35,727 bases of DNA, taken from contig WVZH01000351.1 in the NCBI GenBank assembly GCA_011772595.1, positions 8,701-44,427 of the forward strand, in the 5' to 3' direction. Shown piece by piece: positions 23,766 to 32,973 of the stretch. Under the pieces are notes generated by a model that was not told the DNA's origin, did no database searches, and saw only the letters and a list, made by a program, of their open reading frames with translations. Position 1 is the stretch's first letter. The number at the start of each line of letters is the position of its first letter. The translations under genes and the position numbers were made by a program. Source of the stretch: Anaerolineales bacterium (lineage in GTDB: Bacteria; Chloroflexota; Anaerolineae; Anaerolineales; E44-bin32).

Positions 23766-24938
23766 CTAACGGCGCCGGCCGCGCTTGCTGATCGCCTTGC
23801 GGCCGTAGTGTAGTGCCAGTCCTTCGCTTTCGCTGAACTTCTGGAACAATCTGTAAAAGCGTTCTCGATCCTGAGCACCAAGTACTGCCAGCGCATCGGC
23901 GGTCTCCAGAGCGTATGGGTAGCCGGTTCCCACGATGCACTCACTGCGCACCAAGTCGAACAGACGCTCATGCTCTCCGGCCATAACGATCCAGCGAGGA
24001 AACTCGACACGTGCAGGCGGATGGCGGCGAGTGGTCTTCAGGTAGGAGAAGCAAACCTGTTCGTAATACTCGTTGAACTGCATATTGTCGTTGCGGGCGC
24101 AGATGAAGATTTGTGAGCGGTCCCCCCAACTCATTCCTGTCCGCAGCAGAGTTGCGTCGCTAATGCGGTCCGCGACGGTCGCGTCGGAGAGGTGGGCGAG
24201 CATGTCCACCAGGTCACGCGCCGCCGAGGTGTCGACGTAACCCACCAATGGCACCTTGGTCTTCGCAGAGGTGTCAATGAGCTGTGTCACGGCCTCGGCA
24301 TATTGCCGCTGGCGTTCGGGCGCCATCAACCCGGCGAAAGAGATGATCAGCGAGCCGTCGAAGAAGCATAAAGGCGCCGGCTTGGTGCCGGCCTTGCGTT
24401 CCATATATTCGACGATGACCTCGATCTCCCGACGAAAGCGGCGGAAGTTGATCGTCCAACCGGGGAAACCGTCTGTCTCCTTGGGTTCGTCGCCCAGCTC
24501 CTCGGGGGTGAGAATCTCTACGGCGACGTCCTTGACGTAGTCACCCTGAGCCTGGTGTGGATTCTCGAACCAACCCACTTGCACAACGCCGACGGGGATG
24601 GAAAGTTCGCTAGAGGGGACGATCTGCGAGCCGTCGGCGGCGAAAGTCGGTTTGCCCTTAAGGATTTCCATGGCCCAGGCGCGCGCCTGGGCGTGATTGG
24701 ACCAGCGCTCACTGAAGGGCACCACGACGCCCTGGTGGGATTCCTTCTCGCTCGAGGGGTGGGCACCCGGTCTAGGGATTTCCTTCAGCTTTGCTTCACA
24801 TTCCTCCAGGCTTAACCCATCGAAGTCGCTCAGTGCGTGCTCCATTGCGGTGAGCGCTTCCTCCTGCGATCGCTTCGAGGTGGTGAAGCGCTTCCGTTTG
24901 GCGATGAGTGCGGTGAGCACTTTCTCTGGCACCAGCAT
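23766..24938 (-). CDS. nurA: NurA 5'-3' nuclease
   Basis: NurA is the nuclease partner of HerA, degrading the 5' strand at DNA ends with Mn2+. The 390-residue protein has the first metal-binding Asp in AADGSQI (D102), a second in CFFDGSLI (D194), a strand plus VGYVDTSAARDLVDML, and the characteristic C-terminal GTGYPYALETADALAVL. ATG 24938 is preferred because GGAGGTGGGG lies just upstream and TGATG links it to the sbcC stop. GTG 24941 is possible. The end of the protein is strongly basic (KAISKRGRRR). Position between sbcC and the HAS/herA pair fits one resection complex. Confidence 0.92.
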   Translation of the reverse strand: MLVPEKVLTALIAKRKRFTTSKRSQEEALTAMEHALSDFDGLSLEECEAKLKEIPRPGAHPSSEKESHQGVVVPFSERWSNHAQARAWAMEILKGKPTFAADGSQIVPSSELSIPVGVVQVGWFENPHQAQGDYVKDVAVEILTPEELGDEPKETDGFPGWTINFRRFRREIEVIVEYMERKAGTKPAPLCFFDGSLIISFAGLMAPERQRQYAEAVTQLIDTSAKTKVPLVGYVDTSAARDLVDMLAHLSDATVADRISDATLLRTGMSWGDRSQIFICARNDNMQFNEYYEQVCFSYLKTTRRHPPARVEFPRWIVMAGEHERLFDLVRSECIVGTGYPYALETADALAVLGAQDRERFYRLFQKFSESEGLALHYGRKAISKRGRRR

Positions 24939-27646
24939 CACCCCACCTCCACGCGGCTGACGCCGCCTTCCTTATGCACACGGATCACGTGGTGCGTCTC
25001 ACGCTCGAAAGTGTCGTCGTGGCTGATGACGAAGAGTTGGTTAAAACCTGTAATCTGTGTGATCTGGCCCGCCAGATTCTCGCGGCGTTCGTCGTCCAAA
25101 TTGGCGGTAGGCTCGTCGAAGAAGGCCACACGGATCTGCGACATTTCGCGCAATAGCGCCAGACGCACGGCGAGGGCGGCAGCCATCTTCTCACCACCGG
25201 AGAGCTGGGAAAATCCCCGTTTGTAACCGCCCTGCTCAACGGTGATGCTGTAGTCATCGTTCCAGTTCAATCGCGTGGTGTAATCGCCGAGGATCTCAGT
25301 AAAGATGCGGTTGGCCTCGATTGAGATCGTCTGCACCAGTGCGCGCGTGACGTAGGGTCCGGCGTCGCGAACCGTCTTACGGATAAATTCAAGCGCCTCG
25401 GTCAACTCACCCAACTGGTCACGCTCGCTTTGTGAGTCTTTAAGTTCGACCTCTTTCTCACCCAACGCTGTCATTTCGAACTCAAGGGCCTCTAGGCGCT
25501 CACGGATCAGTTTAAGGCGCTCTTCGAGGGCGGCTCGATCGCGGGTGAGCTTCTCGTGCTCGGCTTTGACCTTTTCATGCTCGGCGCTATCGTAATCGGA
25601 TTTGAGATTGTCGAGTTCCGAGGCGAGCATCCCTTTTTGTTTTTGCTCCTCCTCGTGCTCTGCTACCAGATCCTTGAGTTTTGCGGTGCGCGCCTCAAAG
25701 CTTTTCGCGGTACCGGTATTTTCCAAGTAGCGACGGTGGGCGGCGGCGTTCTCGTCGCGCTTGGTTACAGAGGCGGCAATCGCCTCGTCGAGGCCGAAGA
25801 ACGCCTCAAGTCCCGCCTGCAACTCATGTGCAACTTCTTCGTGCTTTGCGAGCGCCTTGACGTTGCTTTCAAATTGGGCTTCGACCTCAGCGCGCGTGGC
25901 GGCACGGGTTTGCAGCAGCTTAAACTGCGTACGCGGATCTCCCAATCCCTCGAGCTCGCTCTCGATCGCTTTGATACGCTCCCGCGCTCCAGTCAGGGTT
26001 GCAATCTCGTTCTCGCGTTTCCGCAATTGTTTCTGTAAAGAGTGTATTTCTCGTTTCAGGTCCTTTCCCTGTTGAGGGAGCGGAAGAGTGGCGAGCTCGG
26101 CCTCTTGCGCCTGCAGGTCCTTCAGCAGGTGCTTGAGCGCGTCGTGAACCTCTTCCGCACGCGCCCGTGCCATATCGTCGGCCGTGTCCAGCGCGGCGCG
26201 CTCGTCGGCGTAGTGCTGATTCAGATCCTCGAAGTGGGCGGCGTCCAACGTCTGCCGACAGACCGGACAGACGGCCTCCTCAGCAGTCTCCAGGATACTG
26301 AGTCGATTGGTGATTTGCGCCCGCTGGCGTTCGGCGACGGCTAGCTCGGCCTCCAACCTGGTCGAGTCAACTTCCAGTGACTTGACCTGTTTTTTGAGCT
26401 TCTGCTCGTCCTTTTCAAGTTCGGTTCGACGTTTGAGTCCCTTCTCGACCTCATCCAGCCGTGCCTGGAGGCGTTCCAAGGCCAAAGTTTCATCATTCCA
26501 TCGCTCCTGGACCAGATCTAGTCGCGTCTTGTCTTCTACGGCTTCTGCCAATTGGCCTTCAAGTTGATCTTGACGCGCCATATCGGGTGCTAGTTTGAGG
26601 AGGTCGGTCTCGGCGGCTTCGATCTCACCCATCGAGCGCTCGAGAGCCTCGACTTCTGCTCGCGTGCGCGCCAGATCCTTCTGCACGGAGGCGAGTGTCT
26701 CACGCAGGTTGTCGCGCTCCTTACGTCTGTCCTCCAGCGCTGCCAATTCCTCTTGAGCCGCCTCGTAGGCCTCAAACGCCGGCCGGGTCTCAACGAGCAC
26801 GTCCTGTGCATCCTGTGCAGCTTTTACGGCCTCGGCAGCGTCGGCGACCTGCATGGCCAGGCCTTCGATTCGGGCGTCAAGCGTGCGGACCCATACGGTG
26901 AGGTCCTCGATCTGCTTCCGTTTTGTCTCAAAATCCGATATTTTCGTAGAGACGGAATCAAGGCGTTTTATCAACCCCTTCAGATCCTTCTCGTCCTGGG
27001 AGGTGTCGCGTCTTATTTGTTCGGTCTCCTTTTGCAAGGTGGGTAGTCGTTTCAGCTCGCCCTGCAAGCCAGCGATGAGCTGCTCCTGGGTTTGCAGGGC
27101 CTCACGAAGGTAGCGCATGGAATCGCGCAGTTGGTTCCAAACCATGAGGTAATCGTCGACTTGCAGCAGCGGGTCAAATTTCTTCTTGCGTGTAGCGGCA
27201 TTTTCCAAAAAGGCGGCTGTCAACAGACCCTGAGGCACGCCGATGGCGTCCTCGAATAGAGCCCGCAGGTCGGCGGTGGGCTCGACGCCGAGGTGGTCTT
27301 TAAGCCAATCGACGACGTCATCCCTCCCAGATGCTACTTCGCGGTTCACTTCTGGATCGACGATCGAGATCTTGCCTCCGCCGAGTGGGCGCTCAAGCAC
27401 GTATTCGCGTTCATCGAGGGCGTCTTCAAAATACACGGCGACCGAGCCGCGCTTCGCTCCTTGGCGCAGAAACTCGGCTTGGGTGTAAGGCAGCGAGTCG
27501 AAGAGTGCGAAGCCGATCGCCTCAAGCAAGGTCGACTTACCGGCCCCGTTCGGCCCGGAGATTGCATTCACGCCGCGAGCGAAGACGATGTCGGTGCAAT
27601 TGTCGTAGCTCTTGACGTTCTCCAGTTCCAGTCTTGTGATCCACAT
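24938..27646 (-). CDS. sbcC: SbcC/Rad50-like SMC ATPase
   Basis: This is the ATPase of the Mre11-Rad50 (SbcCD) nuclease. At 902 residues it has Rad50-like length. Walker A GPNGAGKST lies at 31-39. Long Glu/Lys/Leu-rich coiled coils (about 180-455 and 470-745) flank a zinc hook CPVC at 460-463. The C-terminal lobe has signature LSGGEK (815-820), Walker B VAFFDEP with D-loop NLDD (840-852) and a switch His (ISHDD). I start at ATG 27646, whose MWITRLELENVKSY is typical of Rad50/SbcC N-termini. The longer frame up to 27721 overlaps sbcD. Only 4 bp separate it from the sbcD stop. Confidence 0.95.
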   Translation of the reverse strand: MWITRLELENVKSYDNCTDIVFARGVNAISGPNGAGKSTLLEAIGFALFDSLPYTQAEFLRQGAKRGSVAVYFEDALDEREYVLERPLGGGKISIVDPEVNREVASGRDDVVDWLKDHLGVEPTADLRALFEDAIGVPQGLLTAAFLENAATRKKKFDPLLQVDDYLMVWNQLRDSMRYLREALQTQEQLIAGLQGELKRLPTLQKETEQIRRDTSQDEKDLKGLIKRLDSVSTKISDFETKRKQIEDLTVWVRTLDARIEGLAMQVADAAEAVKAAQDAQDVLVETRPAFEAYEAAQEELAALEDRRKERDNLRETLASVQKDLARTRAEVEALERSMGEIEAAETDLLKLAPDMARQDQLEGQLAEAVEDKTRLDLVQERWNDETLALERLQARLDEVEKGLKRRTELEKDEQKLKKQVKSLEVDSTRLEAELAVAERQRAQITNRLSILETAEEAVCPVCRQTLDAAHFEDLNQHYADERAALDTADDMARARAEEVHDALKHLLKDLQAQEAELATLPLPQQGKDLKREIHSLQKQLRKRENEIATLTGARERIKAIESELEGLGDPRTQFKLLQTRAATRAEVEAQFESNVKALAKHEEVAHELQAGLEAFFGLDEAIAASVTKRDENAAAHRRYLENTGTAKSFEARTAKLKDLVAEHEEEQKQKGMLASELDNLKSDYDSAEHEKVKAEHEKLTRDRAALEERLKLIRERLEALEFEMTALGEKEVELKDSQSERDQLGELTEALEFIRKTVRDAGPYVTRALVQTISIEANRIFTEILGDYTTRLNWNDDYSITVEQGGYKRGFSQLSGGEKMAAALAVRLALLREMSQIRVAFFDEPTANLDDERRENLAGQITQITGFNQLFVISHDDTFERETHHVIRVHKEGGVSRVEVG

Positions 27647-27650
27647 ACTG

Positions 27651-28910
27651 CTATCCCTCGTCCGACGGACGTTGGCGCAGCGCGGCGACGATCTCGTCCG
27701 GGGGACGGTTTGATAACGCAAGGTTTTTGATCTCCTGGATCAACCCGGCCCAAAATTCAGCCCGCTCGCGGTAGCGTCCGTCGCGTCTTACCAGGTCGAG
27801 GATCACCTCGCGCTCCAACTCGTGTCGCGAGCGATGGTCGTCCGGGGCAATTTCGAATTCGGTGGCGCGCGCGTTGTTGCGCAGACGAGGGACCAGCGGT
27901 GCGACGATTTGCTCGAGGATATCTTGGATACGTCCCGTATCGAGTGCGGCGCGATCGAAGGCCAACACGCCTTCCAGGCTGAGTTCGACAACCGGATCGA
28001 GATCCTGCGAGGGTCGATTTCGCTTCTGCTCCTTCAAGAACTCGGTCAGCGCATCGTAGAGCGCTTCGGGGGTGAGATGAGCTTGTACCTCAAAATACCA
28101 ACGGTGGAATGGGCGGCGCAGGATGGGAATATGCTTGGCGGTATGCTTGGGAGTTTTCGAGGCGTCCGTGGTTACCAGGTAAACCCCGCCCTCCCAGTCG
28201 CGCTCGTCCATGCCGCACACCTCGAGCGAGCCGGGATTGTAGACCCAACCCTGGCGTTCAAACGGTTTGTGCAGATGGCCTAGGGCGAGGTAATCCACAT
28301 ACTGGCGCAGCGGGGCGATGAGGTTGTGCGAAACACCGCCAGCCACGCCAGGCACCTCGCCTTCCAGGCCGAAGTGGCCGAGGAGGATCGTGAAGTCGAT
28401 GCCGCTGGTGTCCAGATTCGCAATCGCATCAGGTACTTCATCCAAGATGGTGTCGAGAGTCGAGCCCAGGTAGGGAAGGCCGAGGATCCGCACGCCCTTG
28501 AGGTCCACGTAGCCACCTTGATTGCCGTCCCACGGTGAGAATAGGGTGCCGTCGCCTCCGAAGGTGGGGGCGAGCAGGATCAGATGGCCGCGCTCGGCCA
28601 GGTAGTCGAGCCATGAGCGACGGAATGGATCGCGATAGCGGGCACGATCGTGATTACCGGTCACAGCAACCACGGGGATCTCGGCTTGCCGTAGCCTTTC
28701 CAGACGGTTCACAGCCTGCAGCAGGGTGGGAGGGTCAATGGCTGACTTATGGAACAGATCACCGCACAGTAGGACGAAATCGACATCCGCCTCCAGCCCC
28801 TTCTCAACGGCATGGTCGAAAGCGCGGGCGAAATCGTTGAAGCGCGTTTCGCTTCCGTATTGTTTGTACCCCAGGTGTACGTCCGCGATGTGCATGAATT
28901 TGGATTGCAT
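27651..28910 (-). CDS. sbcD: SbcD/Mre11-like nuclease
   Basis: This is a Mn2+-dependent nuclease of the calcineurin-like phosphoesterase fold, which pairs with SbcC/Rad50 to open blocked or hairpin DNA ends. In 419 residues all the phosphoesterase motifs are visible in order: DVH (10-12), GDLF (50-53), GNHD (85-88), GHF (178-180), GHLH (211-214) and NPGSLE (225-230). A C-terminal part with helices would bind the Rad50 coiled-coil base. GGAG lies 9 bases before the ATG. It is the first gene of the five-gene minus-strand operon. Confidence 0.95.
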   Translation of the reverse strand: MQSKFMHIADVHLGYKQYGSETRFNDFARAFDHAVEKGLEADVDFVLLCGDLFHKSAIDPPTLLQAVNRLERLRQAEIPVVAVTGNHDRARYRDPFRRSWLDYLAERGHLILLAPTFGGDGTLFSPWDGNQGGYVDLKGVRILGLPYLGSTLDTILDEVPDAIANLDTSGIDFTILLGHFGLEGEVPGVAGGVSHNLIAPLRQYVDYLALGHLHKPFERQGWVYNPGSLEVCGMDERDWEGGVYLVTTDASKTPKHTAKHIPILRRPFHRWYFEVQAHLTPEALYDALTEFLKEQKRNRPSQDLDPVVELSLEGVLAFDRAALDTGRIQDILEQIVAPLVPRLRNNARATEFEIAPDDHRSRHELEREVILDLVRRDGRYRERAEFWAGLIQEIKNLALSNRPPDEIVAALRQRPSDEG

Positions 28911-29500
28911 GGAATAGTGCTCCGCAAGGGATCGACGCCTTTAACCCAGGAACTTTATACGGTGATCCTCTTCTCGAGGAGATCGGTTGGTAGCGCCGTA
29001 TCTGTGCTGAGAGATGGCGTGCCGGTATTGTGGTAGTCCGTCCATCCCGCTTGGCGTCTGTGGTAATTCTAATGGAATCACTCCTGTTACCATAGGTCTG
29101 TGAACCTAGAAGACCGCAGGGTCAAGGAGGCGCTCGAAACGGGGTACAACGTTGTGGTAGGTTACTCCGCCTGATCGGTTGGATGGCCTGTATGAGTGTC
29201 TCCTGGCGGTTTATCGTAGCCATCATTCCAGCACAGTGATCGGAACCTCAGGTTAACAGATGCAGGACGCTCTTCGTATCCTCCTCTGCCTCTCCGCACG
29301 ACTCGTACGAACTTGAGCAAAGATTGCAACACAGTTTATGGCTTACTCTCTTAACTACCACTGTGGAGGCGTAGCACGTTACGTCTCTACACGTACCCTA
29401 TCACGTGGCTACATTCTCGGAAGCTCACAGCTTCCTGGAACATGAGTCGGAGGTATCTGATACCATTATCCATAGAGTATCTTTCTATGAGGGAGAAGCG
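28911..29500. other. divergent intergenic region between sbcD and nifS-selD
   Basis: No coding region or tRNA (in particular no tRNA-Sec) is apparent. A -10-like TATAAA on the minus strand (28959-28954) may belong to the sbcD promoter, but its -35 is poor. The region also holds a quasi-palindrome around CTCGAG (about 28969-28980) and a GTAGAGACGTA-type palindrome (29363-29390). A 7-bp hairpin (29419-29435) and an odd palindrome (29452-29464) follow. An in-frame extension of the plus-strand gene to 29405 exists but runs through these hairpins and has no ribosome site. Confidence 0.5.
29363..29390. repeat. GTAGAGACGTA-type palindromic repeat
   Basis: GTGGAGGCGTA and TACGTCTCTAC flank a 6-nt centre (GCACGT). 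Two G-T differences separate the arms. Its right end matches the widespread GTAGAGACGT palindrome family known from Chloroflexota and cyanobacteria. Confidence 0.55.
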
Positions 29501-31723
29501 ATGGTAAAGCAACCCATTTACCTCGATTTCAACGCCACCACTCCAATAGACCACCGGGTGGCCGAAGCGATGACGCCGTATCTTTACGAGCATTTCGGCA
29601 ATCCCTCGAGCGTGCATCCATATGGAATCCAAACACGAAAAGCCATCGAGAAGGCTCGTCGTCAGATGGCGGATCTGCTCGCATGTTCCGCCAGTGAGAT
29701 CGTGTTCACCAGCGGTGGTAGCGAGGCCAACAACATGGCCATCAAAGGAGTGGCCGCGGCGTATCGCGAGCGAGGAAGCCACATCATTACTTCGGCGATA
29801 GAACATCCGGCCGTGATTGAACCCTGCCGCTACCTGGAAAGCCAGGGGTATCGCCTCACCGTTGTGCCCGTCGATGCGTTTGGGATGGTCGATCCCGTGG
29901 ATGTCGAGCGCGCCATCACGCCAGAGACCATCCTGGTGACGATCATGCATGCCAACAACGAGGTGGGGACAATACAGCCGATCGCGGAAATCGCAGCCAT
30001 TGCGCGTCTTCATGGTGTGATCATGCATAGCGATGCTGCGCAGTCGGTGAGCAAGATCCCGGTGCAGGTCGACGAGCTTGGTGTGGACTTGCTGACTGTT
30101 GCCGGCCATAAGATCTACGCGCCCAAGGGTGTGGGGGCGCTATACGTGCGTTCGGGAGTCCGATTAGCGAAATTTGTCCATGGCGCCGACCATGAGGCGA
30201 ACAGGCGGGCTGGCACAGAGAACGTGCTCGAGATCGTCGGTCTTGGCGAGGCAGCGGCTGTCGGCGGTCAAGAATTGGCTCGCAATACGGCGCACATGCT
30301 CGCCATGCGCGATCGACTGTGGGAGGGGTTGCAGAATGCAATCGACGCTCCGGGCAGTACACGCCTGAATGGCCATCCAGAGTTACGTCTTCCCAACACA
30401 CTCAACGTCAGTTTTCATGGCGTTGAGGCAAACACTTTGCTGTCAGAGATTGGGGAGCAAGTGGCGGCATCCGCAGGTGCTGCGTGTCACGCCGAGAGTG
30501 TGGATGTTTCCGCCGTACTGGAGGCGATGGATGTTCCCCTCAAGTACGCCATGGGAACCGTGCGATTCTCGGTCGGGAAGATGACCACATCAGAGGAGGT
30601 CGACAAGGCAGTCGAAATCGTCAGCGCTGCCGTGCGTCGTCTGGCGCATGAGAGTCCAGTGGTGGCACCCGCGATGACGAAGAAGGATGAGATCAAGCTG
30701 ACGCACTTCACACACGGTTTGGGATGCGCTTGCAAGCTGCGCCCACAAGCGTTGGAGTCGCTGCTGGCTGGACTGCCACGACCCTCGGATCCGGCGGTTC
30801 TCGTCGACATCTCTACCTCGGACGATGCCGCGGTCTACAAGCTGACGGACGACCTGGCGATCGTGGAGACAGTCGATTTCTTCACACCTATCACGGACGA
30901 TCCCTACGACTACGGCGCCATTTCGGCTGCCAACTCATTCAGTGACATCTATGCCATGGGAGCAAAACCGCTCTTCGCACTCAACATCGTTGCCTTTCCC
31001 ACCGCCCGGCTGCCGCTCGATGTGCTCGAGCGCATCCTGAGGGGTGCACATGATAAAGCCGCAGAGGCGGGTGTGAGCGTGGTTGGCGGACACAGCGTGG
31101 ATGATAACGAGCCCAAATTCGGCATGGCGGTGACGGGTATTGTCCATCCTGAGCGCGTGGTCACCAACGCTTCAGCGCGCCCGGGTGACCAAATCGTGCT
31201 CACCAAGCCGCTTGGCACAGGAATTATCGCCACGGCCATCAAACGAGGTCTGGCGGATGAAGCCACGACTCGCGAGGTGATCGCATGGATGGCGACTCTC
31301 AACCGCGCTGCGATGGAGGCGATGATCGAGGTGGGTGCGTCTGCATGTACCGACGTGACAGGGTTCGGATTGCTGGGGCATTTACGAGAGATGACTGCCG
31401 GTGCTGGTTTGAATGCGCAAGTTCACGCCGATCGCGTGCCGGTCTTCGAAGCGGCGGTAGATCTTGCAGGAGCGAATGTCCCGGGAGGGACACGCGACAA
31501 TCTGGCCTATGTTGAACCGCATGTGGTTTGGGAGGAGGGTATTTCTGAGGTGCAGAAGATCCTTCTGGCTGATGCCCAGACGTCCGGCGGGTTACTGATC
31601 GCAATATCGGAAGAACAGTTGGATGGGTTGATTGAGGCGCTGAAATCCAAGAGCGTGGGGGTTGCGGCGCACATCGGTCAGTTCACCGAATATGGTGAGG
31701 GAGTGATCACTGTCCTTGCGTAG
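29501..31723 (+). CDS. selD: bifunctional NifS-type cysteine desulfurase / SelD selenide, water dikinase
   Basis: The 740-residue fusion has an N-terminal PLP-dependent cysteine desulfurase or selenocysteine lyase domain (1-388): YLDFNATTPID, SGGSEANNMA, the PLP lysine K204 in AGHKIYAPKG, and the catalytic Cys329 in GAACHAE. SelD follows (about 393-740), opening with TKKDEIKLTHFTHGLG and the catalytic Cys409 and Lys412 in GCACK. The ATP-binding DDAAVY is at 441-446. Gly-rich blocks such as VVGGHSVDD, DVTGFGLLGH and ADAQTSGGLL mark the rest. The NifS half could hand selenide directly to SelD for selenophosphate synthesis. ATG 29501 is chosen for its AGGGAG. The upstream frame lacks support. 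SelD uses Cys, not Sec, at its active site. No selA, selB or selC is in the window. Confidence 0.93.
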   Translation: MVKQPIYLDFNATTPIDHRVAEAMTPYLYEHFGNPSSVHPYGIQTRKAIEKARRQMADLLACSASEIVFTSGGSEANNMAIKGVAAAYRERGSHIITSAIEHPAVIEPCRYLESQGYRLTVVPVDAFGMVDPVDVERAITPETILVTIMHANNEVGTIQPIAEIAAIARLHGVIMHSDAAQSVSKIPVQVDELGVDLLTVAGHKIYAPKGVGALYVRSGVRLAKFVHGADHEANRRAGTENVLEIVGLGEAAAVGGQELARNTAHMLAMRDRLWEGLQNAIDAPGSTRLNGHPELRLPNTLNVSFHGVEANTLLSEIGEQVAASAGAACHAESVDVSAVLEAMDVPLKYAMGTVRFSVGKMTTSEEVDKAVEIVSAAVRRLAHESPVVAPAMTKKDEIKLTHFTHGLGCACKLRPQALESLLAGLPRPSDPAVLVDISTSDDAAVYKLTDDLAIVETVDFFTPITDDPYDYGAISAANSFSDIYAMGAKPLFALNIVAFPTARLPLDVLERILRGAHDKAAEAGVSVVGGHSVDDNEPKFGMAVTGIVHPERVVTNASARPGDQIVLTKPLGTGIIATAIKRGLADEATTREVIAWMATLNRAAMEAMIEVGASACTDVTGFGLLGHLREMTAGAGLNAQVHADRVPVFEAAVDLAGANVPGGTRDNLAYVEPHVVWEEGISEVQKILLADAQTSGGLLIAISEEQLDGLIEALKSKSVGVAAHIGQFTEYGEGVITVLA

Positions 31724-31890
31724 ATGGAGAGCATCCATCTGTATAGCATTTTCTTAGAATTGGTACTTGTGGGGGAAATTACCCCTTAATACAACACTCC
31801 TCCAAACAGGATAAAAATCGTTTTAGGGCTAGGGGGACGAAAGTTTCTTGGGAAGATTGGTTAGAATTATGTGAGCATGTTGGATCCGTG

Positions 31891-32973
31891 ATGATCAAGG
31901 ATTCGAAGGGTGAGACACTTGAGAGGTTGGGGAGCGTGACGACTCCTGATCTGTGGTTGCTGTATGAGCACATGTTCAGAAGCCGGCGTTTCGAAGAGAT
32001 CGTGAGCGATCTTTGGAAGCAGGGCAAGATCTCTGGCGAGATGCATCTTGGCGTTGGAGAGGAAGCGATCGTCGCCGGCGTCGTGCCCCAGCTTCAGGAG
32101 GGAGATGCCATGGCGGTCGATCATCGCGGCACGCCTCCGCTGCTGATGCGTGGTGTTGACCCCATCCTGTTATTGAAAGAATTCCTCGGTCGACCAGACG
32201 GGCTGTGCTCCGGCATGGGAGGGCACATGCATTTATACTCGCGGGAGCATCTTGCAGCCTCCTCGGGTATCGTCGGCGCTTCCGGACCGGCGGCCGTTGG
32301 CTTTGCGCTGGCGGCGCAGGTTCTTCGCCCGGGGAATCTTGCCGTTGCCTTCTTTGGTGAGGGCGCCGCTAACCAGGGAACGCTGATGGAAGCCTTTAAT
32401 TTGGCGGTCGCATGGCAACTCCCTGTGCTGTTTGTGTGTAAGGACAATGCTTGGTCGATCACGACGCCATCGGCGTCAGTCACTGGGGGAAAGTTGGTAG
32501 ACCGCGTGAGAGGTCTTGGTCTACCCATAATCGAGGTAGACGGGCGTGAAGTCGAAAGGGTATGGCAATCCGCCCGGATTGCCATGGAACACGTCCGCCG
32601 GGGTGACGGCCCGTATTATCTGCACGCGACCTGTGGTCATCTCGAGGGACATTTTCTGGGCGATCCTTTCTTACGCGTCCTACGCAATCCCTTTCAACAG
32701 TTGAGGATATTCATCTGGCCACTCTTTCGATCTGTGTTTCGGAGAAAGGGCGCCGATGTGCGAGCACGATTGGGTGGATTGGCGTTGTTCTTCAAAACCG
32801 TCTTTCAGGGAATAAGGCAATTTTCAAAAGCGGACGATCCATTGCTGAGGACCCGCCGAAGGCTCTATCAGGATCGTCATCGTTTAAAGGCGCTTGAGGA
32901 TAGCATTGTGAGGGAGATGCGACAAATTGTGATGGTGGCGGAGATGCCCTTTGCGGTGGAGGAAGCCTCGTGA
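31891..32973 (+). CDS. 2-oxo acid dehydrogenase E1 alpha subunit
   Basis: This is the thiamine-diphosphate-binding alpha subunit of a pyruvate, acetoin or branched-chain 2-oxo acid dehydrogenase. The 360-residue protein has FRSRRFEE (29-36), the ThDP motif GEGAANQG (156-163) ending in KDN (184-186), and DHRG (78-81). Instead of the short linker of typical E1 alpha between GHFLGDP (253-259) and DDPLLRTRRRL, it has about 54 additional residues (about 260-313). These are basic and hydrophobic (FQQLRIFIWPLFRSVF). ATG 31891 or GTG 31888 are both possible, and neither has a strong ribosome site. The gene overlaps the beta-subunit gene by 4 bp. No E2 or E3 gene follows. Confidence 0.85.
   Translation: MIKDSKGETLERLGSVTTPDLWLLYEHMFRSRRFEEIVSDLWKQGKISGEMHLGVGEEAIVAGVVPQLQEGDAMAVDHRGTPPLLMRGVDPILLLKEFLGRPDGLCSGMGGHMHLYSREHLAASSGIVGASGPAAVGFALAAQVLRPGNLAVAFFGEGAANQGTLMEAFNLAVAWQLPVLFVCKDNAWSITTPSASVTGGKLVDRVRGLGLPIIEVDGREVERVWQSARIAMEHVRRGDGPYYLHATCGHLEGHFLGDPFLRVLRNPFQQLRIFIWPLFRSVFRRKGADVRARLGGLALFFKTVFQGIRQFSKADDPLLRTRRRLYQDRHRLKALEDSIVREMRQIVMVAEMPFAVEEAS

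Noticed and set aside
25556..26038. 160-residue plus-strand frame inside sbcC
   Set aside because: It is antisense to the Rad50 coiled coil, and the long open frames there are a by-product of the Glu/Lys/Leu codon pattern.
27647..27721. Longer sbcC start at 27721
   Set aside because: Those 25 residues overlap sbcD and look unlike Rad50. The MWITRLELENVKSY start is canonical.
28911..29500. tRNA-Sec gene beside the selenium gene
   Set aside because: No cloverleaf-like arms, no UCA anticodon in a stem-loop context and no GGTTC-type T-arm were found.
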